A stretch of 64,000 nt of DNA from Dentipellis sp. KUC8613 (GCA_002286715.1 NSJX01000023.1:6524-70523), one strand, 5' to 3'. Shown: positions 43,899 through 56,262, numbered from the stretch's first letter. Notes: a model not told the origin generated them from the letters alone. Made by a program: numbers and translations.

Positions 43899-46800
43899 AT
43901 GGCTGCGATGCCTGAGCCAGTCGTGGTGGGCCCGGACCAGCTTGACATACGAGTAAAGCATCATTTCTTTCTCTTTGTCTCCGACAATCTGCAACTGACG
44001 CGACTATCCGTTTAGGACAGTCTGGACAAGGCATTCGATTATCACGAAAACGAACTGAGCTCAGCCTTTTCTTTCAATAAGTTATACCCGGATGCCCCAA
44101 ATCCCGGTCTCAAGCTTCCAGAGGACGTTGGTGTCGTCGGTTTACCTCTAAGCACGCGGGACGCCGCAGCGATCAAAAGCAAGGCAGTCCAGGCTCCCTT
44201 CGGGATGGGGGAAAAAACCGTGGTTGACAAGAGTGTCCGCGACACCTGGGAGATAGATGGCAAACTGGTACGCTTATCAGCTCAATTGTATACATGATCT
44301 GACGAAATGGCGTCTGCCACTCTGTCAGGTCGCGTTCTTGAATCCTTTATGGAAACAGTTCGTCTCGCGCATCTTGGGAGAAGTATGCCAGACACTTGGG
44401 GTCAACATACACGCCAGCAGGCCCCGCGCAGAGCTATATAAGCTGCTGCTATACGAGACAGGCTCTCAGTATGTTGTATCTTGCATATCGCCGCTGCATA
44501 TTTGCTGATAGAAACCAGTTTCTTACCACACGTTGAGTAAGTCAAAATCCTCGTGTCACTCTCCGTTATATTCACGCCATTTGATCAGCACCGAAAAGGC
44601 AGATGGGATGTTTGCCACCATCATCATTGTTCTTCCCTCGGCATTTACTGGTGGCGCTGCTCACCTTTCACACGGCGCACTCTCCGCCATATACGACACC
44701 GCGCCGAGCAGTCAGCTATATACCAGTGTTCTCGCATGGTATACCGACGTTCAACACGAGATCAAGCCTATCACCTCGGGTTACCGCCTTGCTTTGTCGT
44801 ATAATCTTATACACACGACACAGTCATTGAGACCAGCTCTTTCTGCGAATCTGGAGCTTGTTAAGGAATTTGCCGACATACTGCAAGCTTGGGCGGATGG
44901 AAACGCCAAGACTGATCCGGACAAGATTGTCTACCTTCTGAGCCATAAGTATTCGCAGGCCAACTTGAGGGGCGGTGCATTGAAGGGCATCGATGCACAA
45001 AAGGTGGCGTTACTAGAGGTCTTATCCCAGAAATACGGCTTCTCTCTCGGACTTGCGAGCGCAAATTGTCACCTCTCGGGCTACGCCGAAGACTCTGGTG
45101 GAAGGCATCACGGGTGGGGATACAGTGACGATGACGACAGCGATGACGAAGTTGAATTCGCCGAAGTCGAAGAGCGTGAGATGTCTATCCAAAACTTCGT
45201 CGACATGGAAGGCAAATTAATCCAGGATGACTTGGAGTACAACGATGAAGAGACTATTCCGGCGGATTTAGCGGAAACAGTGGAGGCCGGTGACTGTGAT
45301 GAACAGGACTATGAGGGATACATGGGAAATGTGAGCTTTCGATGCACCACTTTGCGACGACAACCCTTGACTAACGCGCAATATGTATAGGGTGCAGGCT
45401 CATTACAGCGATGTCGGTCTTTCACTACATACTCATGACATATCACAACTGATACTGCTGCGATTCAGGGTATCGACGGACGGTCCTTGTAATCTGGCCG
45501 AATCGACACAATTACAGGATACTCTATCAAGGTGAACATGGCTTCCAGCGGGCATGCAATGCCCTCCTTTCTGGCATGTACACATCGAAAGACAAGGAAC
45601 TCGCAAACTTCATCTTGTCGGAGTACTGTATGGACCCCGAACGGGCTGCGAATGCTTTACGCAAAGCGGGATCTGCTTGGAACGACGTTGAGCTCTGGAA
45701 GGCGACCGTTAAATCATGCTGCAAGAACCTAGGAGTGATGACATTAGATGAGGAGCACGTTGACAAGGTCCTGGATCAATTTCCATGGCAGGATGTGCGA
45801 GAGTGTTTCGAGTCGATGCTTCAGCATGATCAACACAACGCTTCGCGGCTGGGATTCTTGAAACGCCTCGAACACTGGGCTACAGTGAAAGATGGGGAAG
45901 ACCAGGACCAGTCCATGGAAGCTGAACAACAAGCCCAAGACGCCGTTGCAACAGCTCATACAATACACGCCTGGGTTTCGACTCAGACACAGGAGGTATT
46001 GAAGTCGCTGAAGGCGCCCCAGGAATCCGAGTCGAAGGCATTACTTGACGCTGCCAAGGAGAATGGAGGAATACAGTTTCTCAAGGACGGGTAATTCATT
46101 TGATCATCTCTGTCTGCACCCTAACTCTGACAACATTGTAGCATGCTGCCGCAAATCTTGTCGTCGTCCAGACCAGCCTTCCTGTTGCACTTCGCATCTT
46201 CTTTATTCTCATACCAAGATTTTCCCGATTCCACGGAAAAGGCTTCGATGATCTCGACTATCCTCAAGCAGGCTATAAGCAACGAAACATTCTTCATAGC
46301 GAAGCCTCAGGGTCCCGTCGGGCTGCGCAGACGAACGGTCGCGGTGCCTACTGTTTCCCAAAGCGCTACCGCCGAGAAGTACGCTTCGGTCTGCTTTACC
46401 GTCGGATGCCCTAATCGTGTGTCCGACATCATCAATCGCATCACCGATGTCTCCTCTCTTTCTGTTCAACAAGCCCAAGAATGCGCTAAAGATGTGATGC
46501 TTCCGCTGGTGGCGTACTGTGCCGCATCCATCCCCATAAAGCCCGACCTTGCAGCGATTCATGGCTTCGATAAATTACAGCAGATAGGGATTACCTTGTA
46601 TCTTGACTGGGTTTACGCGAATGCGGGTGGGCTGACGAAGCAAGAATTCGAGAAGGTCCTGAACGCCGTGGTTTTGAACGGTGACCCTACGGCATTTCTC
46701 GAGACGTAAGCATTGGCCTTCTGATAACTACGCAGAATATTGATGTCATGTCATAATAGTGTCGTTCCCAAGCTCAAGTTGACCAGGCTCACCGATACAG

Positions 46801-47850
46801 CACTCAAGGCCATCGTCGAGGGTATCCATGAACACCGTACCCGCTTTGTCTTTCCCGGCGGTGACAGCGCCCCCGTCGAGCTCGTTTTGTTGTCGTTCGC
46901 CGAAACATATATTCTTCACACCTCCTTGCAAACACCGTACTCGGTCATCGATGCACTCGATTGGTGCTATCGCATGCAGCACGCGGAGCTTTGCCCAAAA
47001 CTCATCTCACGGATTCTGAACCCATCCACCGCTGGCAAGAATTACATCAACAGCGTCCTGATCCCACTTCTACCTTTGTTCGGCAAATGGGCGGCCGAGA
47101 ACAGTGTCCTGGAGACCTTTTCTTCTACTTTATCGAGCATCATGCTTTTGTGGCTCTCGAAGGTTCTTGGCCCGCGTCCAGCGGCAAGCTCTACCCTCAT
47201 TGCCCAAATAAAAGGTTTGAAGAGGTGGTCCTGCACCTGCGACTCATGCCAACGCGCGCGGGCTTTCCTAAAGGCGCAGCAGTCTCAGCAGTCTCTACGA
47301 TTGGACAGGATTGGAGCACCAACTCGGCGGCATCTGGAAGGACATCTGAACACGCACACAAGAGGGTTGGCAACTTACGCTACGATAGCGGGTTCGCCGC
47401 AGGGATCAATGGTACGTTTCAAGTGATTTTATAAACAATTGTGATGGCCCACTCAACGCAACCTGGCAGATCACCAAGTCGCAAGCTCTTCACGAGCTCT
47501 CAAGCTGGAAGACAATGCGGCAAAAAGGCAACGACATTTTGAATAGCATCAGTCCCAACGATGAAGAGCTACGCCGCCTCTTGAAACCCCATTATGACGA
47601 AATTATAACCATCATCAAGGGCCGCGCACCAGCGCCACAAACCGCGGCACCTGTACAATCGCGTAACCCTCCAACTCATGTCTCTACAGAGGCTTCTTCG
47701 GCGATGACTTCTGCCATGAACGCCCATTCGATAGTCGGTGGCTCATCCGCTGCTGGAGCTGAAGCTGTTCAATCCAGTTCACAACAACCACCGATAAAAA
47801 AGAGGAAGATATTACATGTCGATCCGAACGACGTCATCGATTTAACTTAG
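43899..47850 (+). CDS. Large 2OG-Fe(II) dioxygenase paralogue B (intact)
   Basis: This is the intact member of a large family with an N-terminal 2-oxoglutarate/Fe(II) dioxygenase fold of prolyl-hydroxylase type. Ten exons give 1148 aa: 43899-43952, 44016-44267, 44329-44468, 44519-44536, 44589-45330, 45391-45412, 45469-46090, 46142-46705, 46760-47411, 47470-47850. Iron ligands are H153 and D155 (HVD, encoded by an 18-nt exon) and H211; R221 in GYRL should bind 2-oxoglutarate. An acidic insert follows (DDDDSDDEVE). The long C-terminal region is unfamiliar to me and probably helical, with a CxCxxC motif near residue 961. The tail has a basic cluster KKRK (1132-1135) and ends VIDLT, resembling a nuclear signal plus SUMO-interacting motif. 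Substrate is unknown: protein, nucleic acid or small molecule are all possible. It is tail to tail with the epoxide hydrolase at 48258. Confidence 0.88.
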
Positions 47851-48257
47851 CTTGCAGATCTCTAGAGCTCCCCATTTTCTTGCATTTCTTGCTACTTACA
47901 TCCTGCCCGTGGTCCTGCTGCGCGATGCATGCCGCGCGGGGTATCCCTCGACGTGTGCTTGGCACAAGTTCCTTTGGAAGTACGGGGCATGTCTATTGAG
48001 CAGCGCAGCTCGATGTGGTGTCACTGTTTTGTACCTTCATCGCCGGCGCAGAGGGCAACTGGTGCCGGCGAGGAAAATATGTAATGTGTGTGGCGAATTT
48101 GTGCTGTATTTTTGTCTCGTCTGGAGCTGAGGCAGTATTAGAATCAAACACAATTTTTAATCATAGAGAATAATGTCAAACCATCTGCACGCGAAATCCA
48201 TCCATTGTATGTGCTACACCAACAACATCAAGCTTGGTTTAGGCACACTAATCGCTT
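47851..48257. other. Convergent 3' intergenic region
   Basis: 407 bases between the stops of the dioxygenase and epoxide hydrolase genes, which are transcribed toward each other. No gene; shared 3' ends are expected. Confidence 0.5.
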
Positions 48258-49841
48258 CTACGCGTATCCGTTCTTCCCTGGTACGATGCCGAAAGCGACT
48301 CCGCCCTTCCCGAACATCTTTCTCAGATCTCCAGCCAGTTCCTCAGGCTTTTCATGCGCAGCGAAATGCCCTCCGCCATCATGCGACGTCTCGAGCACGA
48401 CATTGCCGACTCGGTGGGACCACCTGGGACGAGATGTGAGATGTCGCGAGCACGGAAGCACATTACGACGTACGATCTGGGAAAGAGAACAATTTCCTTC
48501 GGAAAACGAGACAAACCAAGTGGAATACTGGGCCGCCAGAGCTCAGGCTTCATCTCGGCGAACTTAATTTCGTAGTAGATGCGGATTGATGCTGCAGGTC
48601 CATCCCGAGAGAACCAAAAAATGGAGATCCAAGTAAGAACTGCAAGGACAAAAACCGTAAGAAGTAGCTCCCGTGTGGGATCCCAATGGGACGTACTCTC
48701 ATCATCTTCCCATGGATAGTCGTCCGTCCACGAGACAAGTTTCTCGTAGATCCAAGCCAGCAAGCCGGCAGGGGAGTCCGCGAGAGAGTATCCAAGGGTC
48801 TGGGGTTGCGTAGATTGTTCTGCCATATACCCTTGACCCTGCTTCAGCCACGCCATGCTCCTCTCCAGCCCAGCCTTTTCTTCAGCAGAGTACCAAGATG
48901 TAAGGTATTGAAGAACCTGGAAAGGATTCCACAGAAGACTCGGAGGAGTGGGGCTAGCGTAATATAGTCAGACAGAACGGTCTCGTAAAATATTTCAACG
49001 AGCCTCACAAGGCATTGTTGCTATGCCACGCTTTGACGTGTTTGGGGCCATTAGCAAATGCGTTGTACCTTGTTATCTGCCATAGATACAGTCAACTATA
49101 CGCACGCAGCAGGGATGACAGACTCAATTTACCATGTGGCCCCAGTCCCCGCCCTCTGTGACGTACTCATTGTACCCTAACGCCAACATCAACTTGTTGG
49201 CAACCTAAAGACACCACGGATGATTGATTAGATTGCATTGAGAATAAGGAGGCACTGAAGGCTAGTTATACGGCACCTCAGCATACTGCGGCGCAGAGAA
49301 TCCCTTTTTGCGAGGTCCTTCTGAGAAACCGTATCCAGGTAAGCTGAAGGCGACGACGTGGAAACTCGGGTGTCCCTCTGACACGCTCGTGAGGATCGGC
49401 AGGAGCTTGCGCACTTCCAAGAAGTTTCCCGGCCCTGCAGGACGGCATCAATATAATCATATCATTACGCATGGATTGAGATATAAAAGAGGACGTACAA
49501 CCGTGCACGAAAAGCAGCGGAATCGCATTCGCGAGCTTGCTCTTCTGGTGAATATAATGAATATTCAGTGTCCCGAATCCTTCGACAGCGATGTCGCGCG
49601 TGAACATGGGGAACTCGGCATTGAGCTTCGCCTCGTGCGCGCGCCAGTCGTAACCATCCTTCCATCGCGCGACAAGACGCTTGACGTCAGCGAGCGGAAC
49701 ACCATACTGCCAACCAGCCTCGTCGAGCTCATCCGGGAAACGCGTGAGCGCGAGCTTCTGATTCAGAAGAGCCAACGCATCGTCTGGGATGGCGATTTTG
49801 AAAGGAGATTCAGAGGAGTTAGACATGATGGGCTGAGACAA
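48258..49841 (-). CDS. Epoxide hydrolase (EHN-type alpha/beta hydrolase) 1
   Basis: It is a microsomal-type epoxide hydrolase: an N-terminal EHN domain then an alpha/beta-hydrolase fold that opens epoxides to diols through an Asp ester. Seven exons give 409 aa: 49841-49499, 49434-49277, 49204-49133, 49076-49009, 48953-48697, 48639-48474, 48423-48258. The EHN motif FPDELDEAGWQYG is near residue 35; the oxyanion loop HGWPG (113-117) is formed across the first intron; the nucleophile is D187 in GGDWG; the lid region has SIRIYYE; the catalytic His is probably H374 in [13 protein letters not shown]. Met at 49826 is an alternative start. A TATA-like box lies just upstream. Exons 2-6 have exactly the lengths of the two paralogues in the window. 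Substrate is unknown. Confidence 0.92.
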
Positions 49842-49867
49842 CGAGAAAGCAAGAAGAGCACTTGGTT

Positions 49868-49873
49868 CTTATA
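49868..49873 (-). promoter_or_regulatory. TATA-like box of epoxide hydrolase 1
   Basis: TATAAG on the minus strand ends 26 bases before the start codon at 49841. If it is the functional TATA, transcription could begin close to or after 49841, which favours the downstream Met at 49826. Confidence 0.4.
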
Positions 49874-50133
49874 CCGTCCAACAAGTGGCGTTCTCCCAGC
49901 AGAGTCATGACGCATATTACCGGTGTGACACGGTTCCGCGTGAGAAGGCGCAGCCCGCAGATCTATAGAAGGCAGGAAATACGACTAATCAGTAATTTGA
50001 AGTCCAGTTTCACGAAGATCAGAGCTATGCCTCTCGACAGAGCAGCTTTCCGGACTGCTCAGACTGTTTGAACTGCCCACTTCAAGGACAACTTCAACCC
50101 TCGCGGGAGGTCGACTTCAAATTCTGTACACTC

Positions 50134-50152
50134 AGGCGCTTAGTAAGCGCCT
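50134..50152. promoter_or_regulatory. Perfect 19-bp palindrome
   Basis: AGGCGCTTA-G-TAAGCGCCT has two perfect 9-base arms around one central base. It lies 293 bases upstream of epoxide hydrolase 1. It might be a dimeric activator site; nothing else supports this. Confidence 0.3.
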
Positions 50153-50557
50153 ACCCCACAAAAATTCGGAAATCGAACATCCTGTTTTCATCACGAATCG
50201 TTCCCAAGTCGTCGCCAAGCCTGCTTGAGGGCCAGGTGCCTGTACGAGACGGAGAAGCATGGCCATGAGAGAGGAACTGCGAGAAGAACGAAGGGAGTCA
50301 GCATTGATTAGATGCATGCGCCGACTCCCGAAGTCATTGAGTGTATTAGGAACCTGCGCAATTGAAAAGGGTCCCTAGGCCTGCAGGATCATGCAGTTGC
50401 CGCCTTCTTCATATTTTCATTTCATGGCCCTGAAGCAGAGCAGAAAGAGGCTAAAATTTCCAGCAGCTTTGAGATTCGTATGAGGCAGACAGGTCAAGAA
50501 GCGCCCATTGAGTGACGGTGAACTTCGTGGAGTGCCATCCATCACTGCGCAAACCGT

Positions 50558-52149
50558 CTAAACATACCCATTCTTACCGGGCACGGCACCAAAAGCAGGC
50601 CCGCCCTTCCCGAACATCTTCCTCAAGTCCCCTACGAGTTCCTCCGGCTTCTCGTGCGCAGCAAAGTGCCCGCCACTGTCATGCGACACTTCGAGCACCA
50701 CATTGCCGACCCTGCGCGACCAGCTGAATCATAACGTGAGATGACGCCTTCTGTGTCCCCCACGTCGTGGAGACGAAATACGACTTACGATCTCGGGAGA
50801 ACGGCGACTTCCTTTGGGAAGCGCGAGAGGCCGAGCGGGATGCTGGACCATGGCATGTTCTCCACCTGACCAGCTTGAATAATCTCATAGTAGATACGGA
50901 TGGATGCCGCGGGTCCTTCGCGAGAGAACCAATAGATTGAGATCCATGTCAGGACTGTGGAGCGTGAGCAAACACTGTAATACAAAATCCCTAAAATTTC
51001 CAAATTACTTACTCTCGTCGTCCTCCCACTGATAGTCATCCACCCACGTGGCGAGCTTCTCGTAAATCCAAGCCAGCAGTCCAACAGGCGAGTCCGCAAG
51101 CGAGTACCCCAGCGTCTGCGGCTTCGTCGACTGCTCCGCCATGTACCCTTGTCCGGTCTTCATCCATTCTTTGGTCCGCTCCAGACCGGCCCTTTCGTCT
51201 GCCGAGTACCAAGACAAGAGATACTGAAGTATTTGGAGCGGATTCCGCAGGAGACTCGGAGGGCTCGGGCTAGCGTCGGGTTGTCAGGCGACATAGCTTT
51301 CCTAAAAACAAATCTAAAAACAAACAAGACTCACTAGGCGATGTTGCAGTGCCAGGCCTTGACATGCTTAGGGCCGTTCATGGCCGCATTGTATCTCGTT
51401 ATCTGCAGAGAAGACACATTCAGCCAAGTCTCGCAGTAGGAGAGGCAATGAACCAAACTAAATGGCCCCAATCTCCCGCCTGAGTGACATATTCCTCGTA
51501 CCCGAGTGCCAACATCAATTTATTGGCGAGCTAGACCCTCGTCGATATCTCATCAGCCGGTCCCAGAAGTATTTTCTTGCAACAAATCATACAGTACCTC
51601 AGCATACTGGGGCATAGTGAATCCCTTCTTGCGCACTCCCTCCGAGAAACCATACCCAGGCAAGCTGAAGGCCACAACATGGAAACTCGGGTGCTCCTTC
51701 GACGCCCGCGTGAGCAGCGGCAATATCTTGCGCACTTCGAGGAAGCTCCCCGGCCCTACACCACATCATCAGCCGCAGCTCCAGTATATATGCACTTTTG
51801 GCATTCAAATGGGGCACTCACACCCATGCACAAACAACAGCGGCACCGCCGCGGCCACCTCGCTCCTCTGGTGCACATAATGCACATTCAGCACCCCAAA
51901 TCCGTCCACCGCGACGTCGCGCGTGAACATCGGCAGCTCCTTGTTCAGCTGCGCCTCGTGCGCGCGCCAGTCGTACCCGCCGCGCCAGCGCGCGACGAGG
52001 CGCCGGACGTCGGCGAGCGGTGCGCCGTACGCCCAGCCTGCCGCGTCGAGCTCGTCCGGGAGGCGCGTGAGCGCGAGCTTCTGCTGCAGGAGGGCGAGCG
52101 CGTCGTCCGGGATGGCGATCGTGAATGGGACTTCGGGGGAGCTGGACAT
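50558..52149 (-). CDS. Epoxide hydrolase (EHN-type alpha/beta hydrolase) 2
   Basis: A tandem paralogue of epoxide hydrolase 1. Seven exons give 404 aa: 52149-51822, 51755-51598, 51530-51459, 51402-51335, 51269-51013, 50954-50789, 50723-50558. The EHN domain (LPDELDAAGWAYG), oxyanion loop HGWPG, nucleophile D182 in AGDWG, lid tyrosines in SIRIYYE and C-terminal GNVVL region are all present. The 5' exon is GC-richer than in copy 1 (for example LADVRRLVARW). The donor of intron 3 is the unusual gtttgg. Exons 2-7 have the same lengths as in copy 1 (158, 72, 68, 257, 166, 166 nt). It probably hydrolyses a fungal or environmental epoxide; the substrate cannot be inferred. Confidence 0.92.
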
Positions 52150-52575
52150 GGTGTGCTGGGGAGAGAGACAAAGAGATGAAGGCGTTATTCCAATGCATCG
52201 TGCGATTCCTATATACTTGTTGCCGTCCGATGAGCTCGGCTGGCGTGAGCAGTGTACGTCGTCGTCCCGGATATAGTATGGCCTTGTCGCCGTGTTCCTC
52301 GATCGCTCCAGGACATCGAAGCTTGAGAGACAGGTAGCGCCCTTGCATGCCGTCTCCCGTCTCAGAAAGAGATATCAGCATTGATCCACTCACCTCGCGT
52401 GACAAGTCGCCCGACCGAGTCTTTCCACCATATCCACTCCACCTCTCCAGATAAAGATATTATACCATGCATTAACGGCATACGCTTCGTATCATACCAT
52501 ACCAGAACACACCGTCCCAATCGTACACCACACGCTCTAGCCTGCCCAAGCGCTGACCACAAAAGCGATTCCAGG
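52150..52575. promoter_or_regulatory. Promoter region of epoxide hydrolase 2
   Basis: 426 bases between the DUG2 stop and the epoxide hydrolase 2 start, both on the minus strand. A TATATA element at 52210-52215 lies about 60 bases before the start codon. Confidence 0.45.
52210..52215 (-). promoter_or_regulatory. TATA box of epoxide hydrolase 2
   Basis: TATATA in the context agtatatagg on the minus strand, 61-66 bases upstream of the start codon. Confidence 0.45.
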
Positions 52576-55500
52576 TTATGGCGCAGGCGCCGGATCCGCC
52601 GATATCGAAAGCAAAAACCGCTCGATGACCGACTGCCCCCGGCGCAGATTCGCCAACGATATGCGCTCGTTCGGCAAATGCGCTTGGTCCTAGTCACAGC
52701 AACAACAACGACACACCCATCAACACCCGCTCTCTTACCTATGAGCATTAAAGACAAGACAAAACGCACCAAGCTCTGGCCCATCGGCAAATGCAACGCC
52801 GGGCAGTTGAACTCCTTCTCCAAGAACGGCACCGACGGGATCGACTGACCCAATCGCATCAGCATCATCGCAACATAGTCCAAAAAAAAGGAAAGAAAAA
52901 AGAAAGAAAAGACACGCACCCCGCCCTCGCGGATTCTCAACGGCTCGATGCCCCACTCGTCCTGGATCGCGCCTTCCAGCGCCTTGAACCACGGATGCTC
53001 GAGGTTGCCGAGCCACCAGTCTGCCGTATGGCATATCGACACCTTGCAATCGCCATAAGCATCTTCATCGCGGACAAGGTGGGGTTATATGACGAAAGGG
53101 TAGAGACACACCTTGAGCTTGTTCGGCGAGTTCTGCTTCGCGAACGACTCCTGCAGGAACTGGCGCAGCGCGCTCCCGATCGTCGCCACGTCCTGGTCCG
53201 GCACGATGCGCACGGATACCTGCGCGGTCACGGTTGCAGGAATGACAGTTTGGTCTGGCGACACGTCAGCGACACAGTACCAGGACACGAAAGGGAGGCG
53301 TCTGCATACTACGTGGACCGGAACCCTGCACGTAGTGTATCGTGAGCGACGGCTCGCGCCAGCGCGCCGCCAGGAGGGACGCGGGCGTCTGCGTGACGCT
53401 CTCGAGCAGCGTAAACAGGAGGCGCTCCTCTTCATCCTGCGGCCGCACGCGGTCATCTGCTCAAACTCGTCAACACCACGCCCCCACACGCACGGAAACG
53501 AGGCAGCGACATGCGTACAGAAGCCGGGGATGACGACCTTGCGGTCGCTCGACGTCAGCGTCGCGAGGAGCTGGACCCTGGTTTTCTGTGAGACACGTCA
53601 CGCTGGGGCAGAGATGAGCGTGGACGCACATGTCCTGCATTGGCTCCGCGATGGCGCCGCCTTCGATGCCAGAATGCATATCCTTGCTCTCGGAGGAGAT
53701 CTGTTATGTTATCAGCATGTATACGCTTCAATTTGTCTGCGGGAGGCGTACCTCAATGTTGCAGTGCACGACTCCGCGCAGGCCATACGTGATGCACGGC
53801 GTGTCGCTCGATATCCACGTCGAATTACTACACGCCCGGCCCAACGCCAACGTCAACTCCAACCCCACCTTAGATTCACAAAAAACCACAAAAGCACGCA
53901 CCTGACCAAAATCGCATCGACCTCGCCAATGAGATCCTTATGCGTCTTGACGGTCTCCTTGAAGCCGACGCTGCCCGTCTCCTCCTCGCCCTCGACGAGG
54001 AACACGAGGTCCGCGCCGAGCCGGCGCTGCTGCAGCAGCTCCGCGGCGGCGCACGCGACGGCGAGCACGGGGCCCTTGTCGTCCGTCACGCCGCGGCCGT
54101 AGAGGAAGCCGTTGCGCGCGGTCAGGTCGAAAGGCGGCGAGTCCCATCCTGTGGGCGGCGCGGCGATCACGTCGTAGTGGCTACACAAACACAATAAAGA
54201 CAGTCAATACACCGTACGTCCAGAATCAGATGTGAGGCGCACCCGTAGAACAGAATCCGCGGCTTCTTGCGCCCCGTCGCCGCGCCCTCGAACGTCGCAA
54301 ACACAATCGGATTATGCACGTCGCCCGTCGACAGCTACGCCCATCCCCGCCCATCCCCGTCCCAGGTCAGTACACGTCAGCTGGCGGGCAGATAGCGGCA
54401 GGACGCACCGTCTTGGAGTGCGCGCCGAGCTGGTGCAGGCACTTGGCGAGCCAGATCGCGGCCTGCCGGCAGTCCTCGCGGTGCGCGGGCGTGCTGCTCA
54501 CGCTGGGTATCGACACGAACTTGGAGAGCGCGTACATAAGCAGATCTGCACGCACGCATACATCCACTCATCAGCTCGCATACTCCACGTCCAGAGTGTA
54601 CAGCCGCGGAACACGCACCGTTGTGCGCGGCAGGGTTCGCCGGGTATACTTCGAGAGGGGATTTGGGGCCGCGGTGGTACGAGGCCTTCGGGGGGCATAT
54701 CGACCAGACCTTGATCGAGCCGTCGTTCCCGCCGGTGAGCAGCTGGAACTCGCGCTCGGCGGGGCCGTCCGCGGGTGCGCCGGTGCAGACGCGGCTGACG
54801 ATGGACGAGAGGATGATGCCGTCGTGCGCGCGCCAGGAGGCCGTGCAGTCGTACGTGTCGGAGTAGCGCTGCAGGGCGTCAGCACGCACTCCATATGAAA
54901 ATCGTCAAGGGCAGAGGCACGCAACGCACGTTGATCTTCCCGTTTGCAGAGAACGTATACAGATCCGAATGCATCACCGACAACGACAGCACGTCGACAT
55001 TCTGCGCACGCAAAACCTCAGCTCAAACCGACGAGAGAAGCAAACGGAGCGGGCGCACCTCATGCACCATGATCGTGCGCACGAGCGTGCGCGTCTGCGT
55101 GTCCCACACCTTGACGTACCCGTCCTGGCAGCCCGCAAACACGATGTCGCCGTGCGCCGCGAGAGAAAGCACCGCGCCGTGCGCGCACTCGAACGAGTGC
55201 ACGAGCTCAGGGCCGTTGGGCGTGCATTCCCACAACTAGACAGCAACAGCAGCGTCATGAGGTGAGGCAGCACAGGAGCACACACAGCGGGCGCAGACGC
55301 ACCTTGATCGCCTCGTCGCCGCTGCCGGTGACGAGCTGCACGTGGTCCGACGGGGGATCGTCGGAGCCGTCGCGGGTGGACGGGAGGAGCGCCATGCAGT
55401 ATATGTACCCGAAGTGCGCCGAGTCGATGACGTTGCTGGCGGGCACGCAGAGCGTCGCGCGCGGGGTCGGGACCTGTGCGCGCTGGACGTGGCCGGAGAG

Positions 55501-56262
55501 GTCGGGGGAGCTGGGGAGGGCGGGGACGGGGGGTGTGCGCGTGGAGGGCGAGACGGAGCGCTGGAAGCGCGGGTGCGAGTCGAAGAAGCGGTGTGCGCGG
55601 CGCGAGGGCGTCGAGGTGCCCGAGGACGGCGCGAAGGCGGCGTCCTCGCCGTTCGGGTTGGGCGAGTCGGGGAAGGGGTACCATTGGAGGGAGGTGTTTT
55701 GGCAGCCGAAGTAGACTGTTTTGAGGGTCGGGGACCAGACGAGGGAGAAGAGGTCGCCGGCGTCGGTGTCGAGGTAGGGATTGAGGACGTATATCGGAGC
55801 TAGGGTCCGGGTAGACCATATCTGCGGACGGTCGCGTGAGTGGCGTCAAGGCGGGCGCGGAAAGAACGGACGCGGATGGTGCTGTCGCCTGCAGATAGAG
55901 TCAGAGACGCGGGCAGAAGACGGCGGAAGACATGCCTGATGAGCTCAACAGCCAATGCTTGTCCGGCGCATACTCGAGAGCCAGGACGCTGCCCGTATGG
56001 CCGCGAAGGGTGGTCTTGAGCGCGTATGACCGGTTGTCCCAGACCTGGACACGATGTGAGCGGGTGGCTCAAAGAAGGAAGCCCGACATACAGATATGTC
56101 CTGGCACTGGCTGCCGCTATAGATATAGCGCTCATCGGCAATGATGCTGAGCACGGAAGACTTGTCCTGGTGCAGGGTGTGTATAAGCGCGGGGGGCCCG
56201 CCTTTGTCGTGAAGATGCTGGCTGAGGGACGCTGGCGGGCGGACGGTGAGCGGGGCGGGCAT
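52576..56262 (-). CDS. DUG2: Dug2-type glutathione degradation subunit (WD40 + M20 peptidase)
   Basis: The fusion of an N-terminal WD40 propeller and a C-terminal M20 metallopeptidase is diagnostic for Dug2, which with Dug3 forms the cytosolic complex that cleaves the gamma-glutamyl bond of glutathione. Eighteen exons close in frame to 873 aa, close to the yeast length: 56262-56092, 56044-55936, 55888-55872, 55821-55303, 55235-55059, 55001-54930, 54868-54619, 54545-54409, 54334-54243, 54180-53902, 53827-53752, 53700-53630, 53577-53519, 53456-53319, 53254-53112, 53042-52920, 52844-52770, 52689-52576. WD repeats show GHTGSVLALEYAPD, LVTGSGDEAIKLW, CQDGYVKVWD and LLTGGNDGSIKVW. Metal ligands are visible: HYD (516-518), VTDDKGP (about 548), VEGEEETGS (about 580), and AHLPNER near the end. 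Intron 2 uses a GC donor (gcatgt). A divergent promoter is shared with the RPAP3-like gene. Confidence 0.93.

Larger units (their letters stand above)
49842..50557. other. Spacer between epoxide hydrolases 1 and 2
   Basis: 716 bases without a gene, covering the 3' flank of epoxide hydrolase 2 and the promoter of epoxide hydrolase 1. A 19-bp palindrome lies at 50134-50152. Confidence 0.45.
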
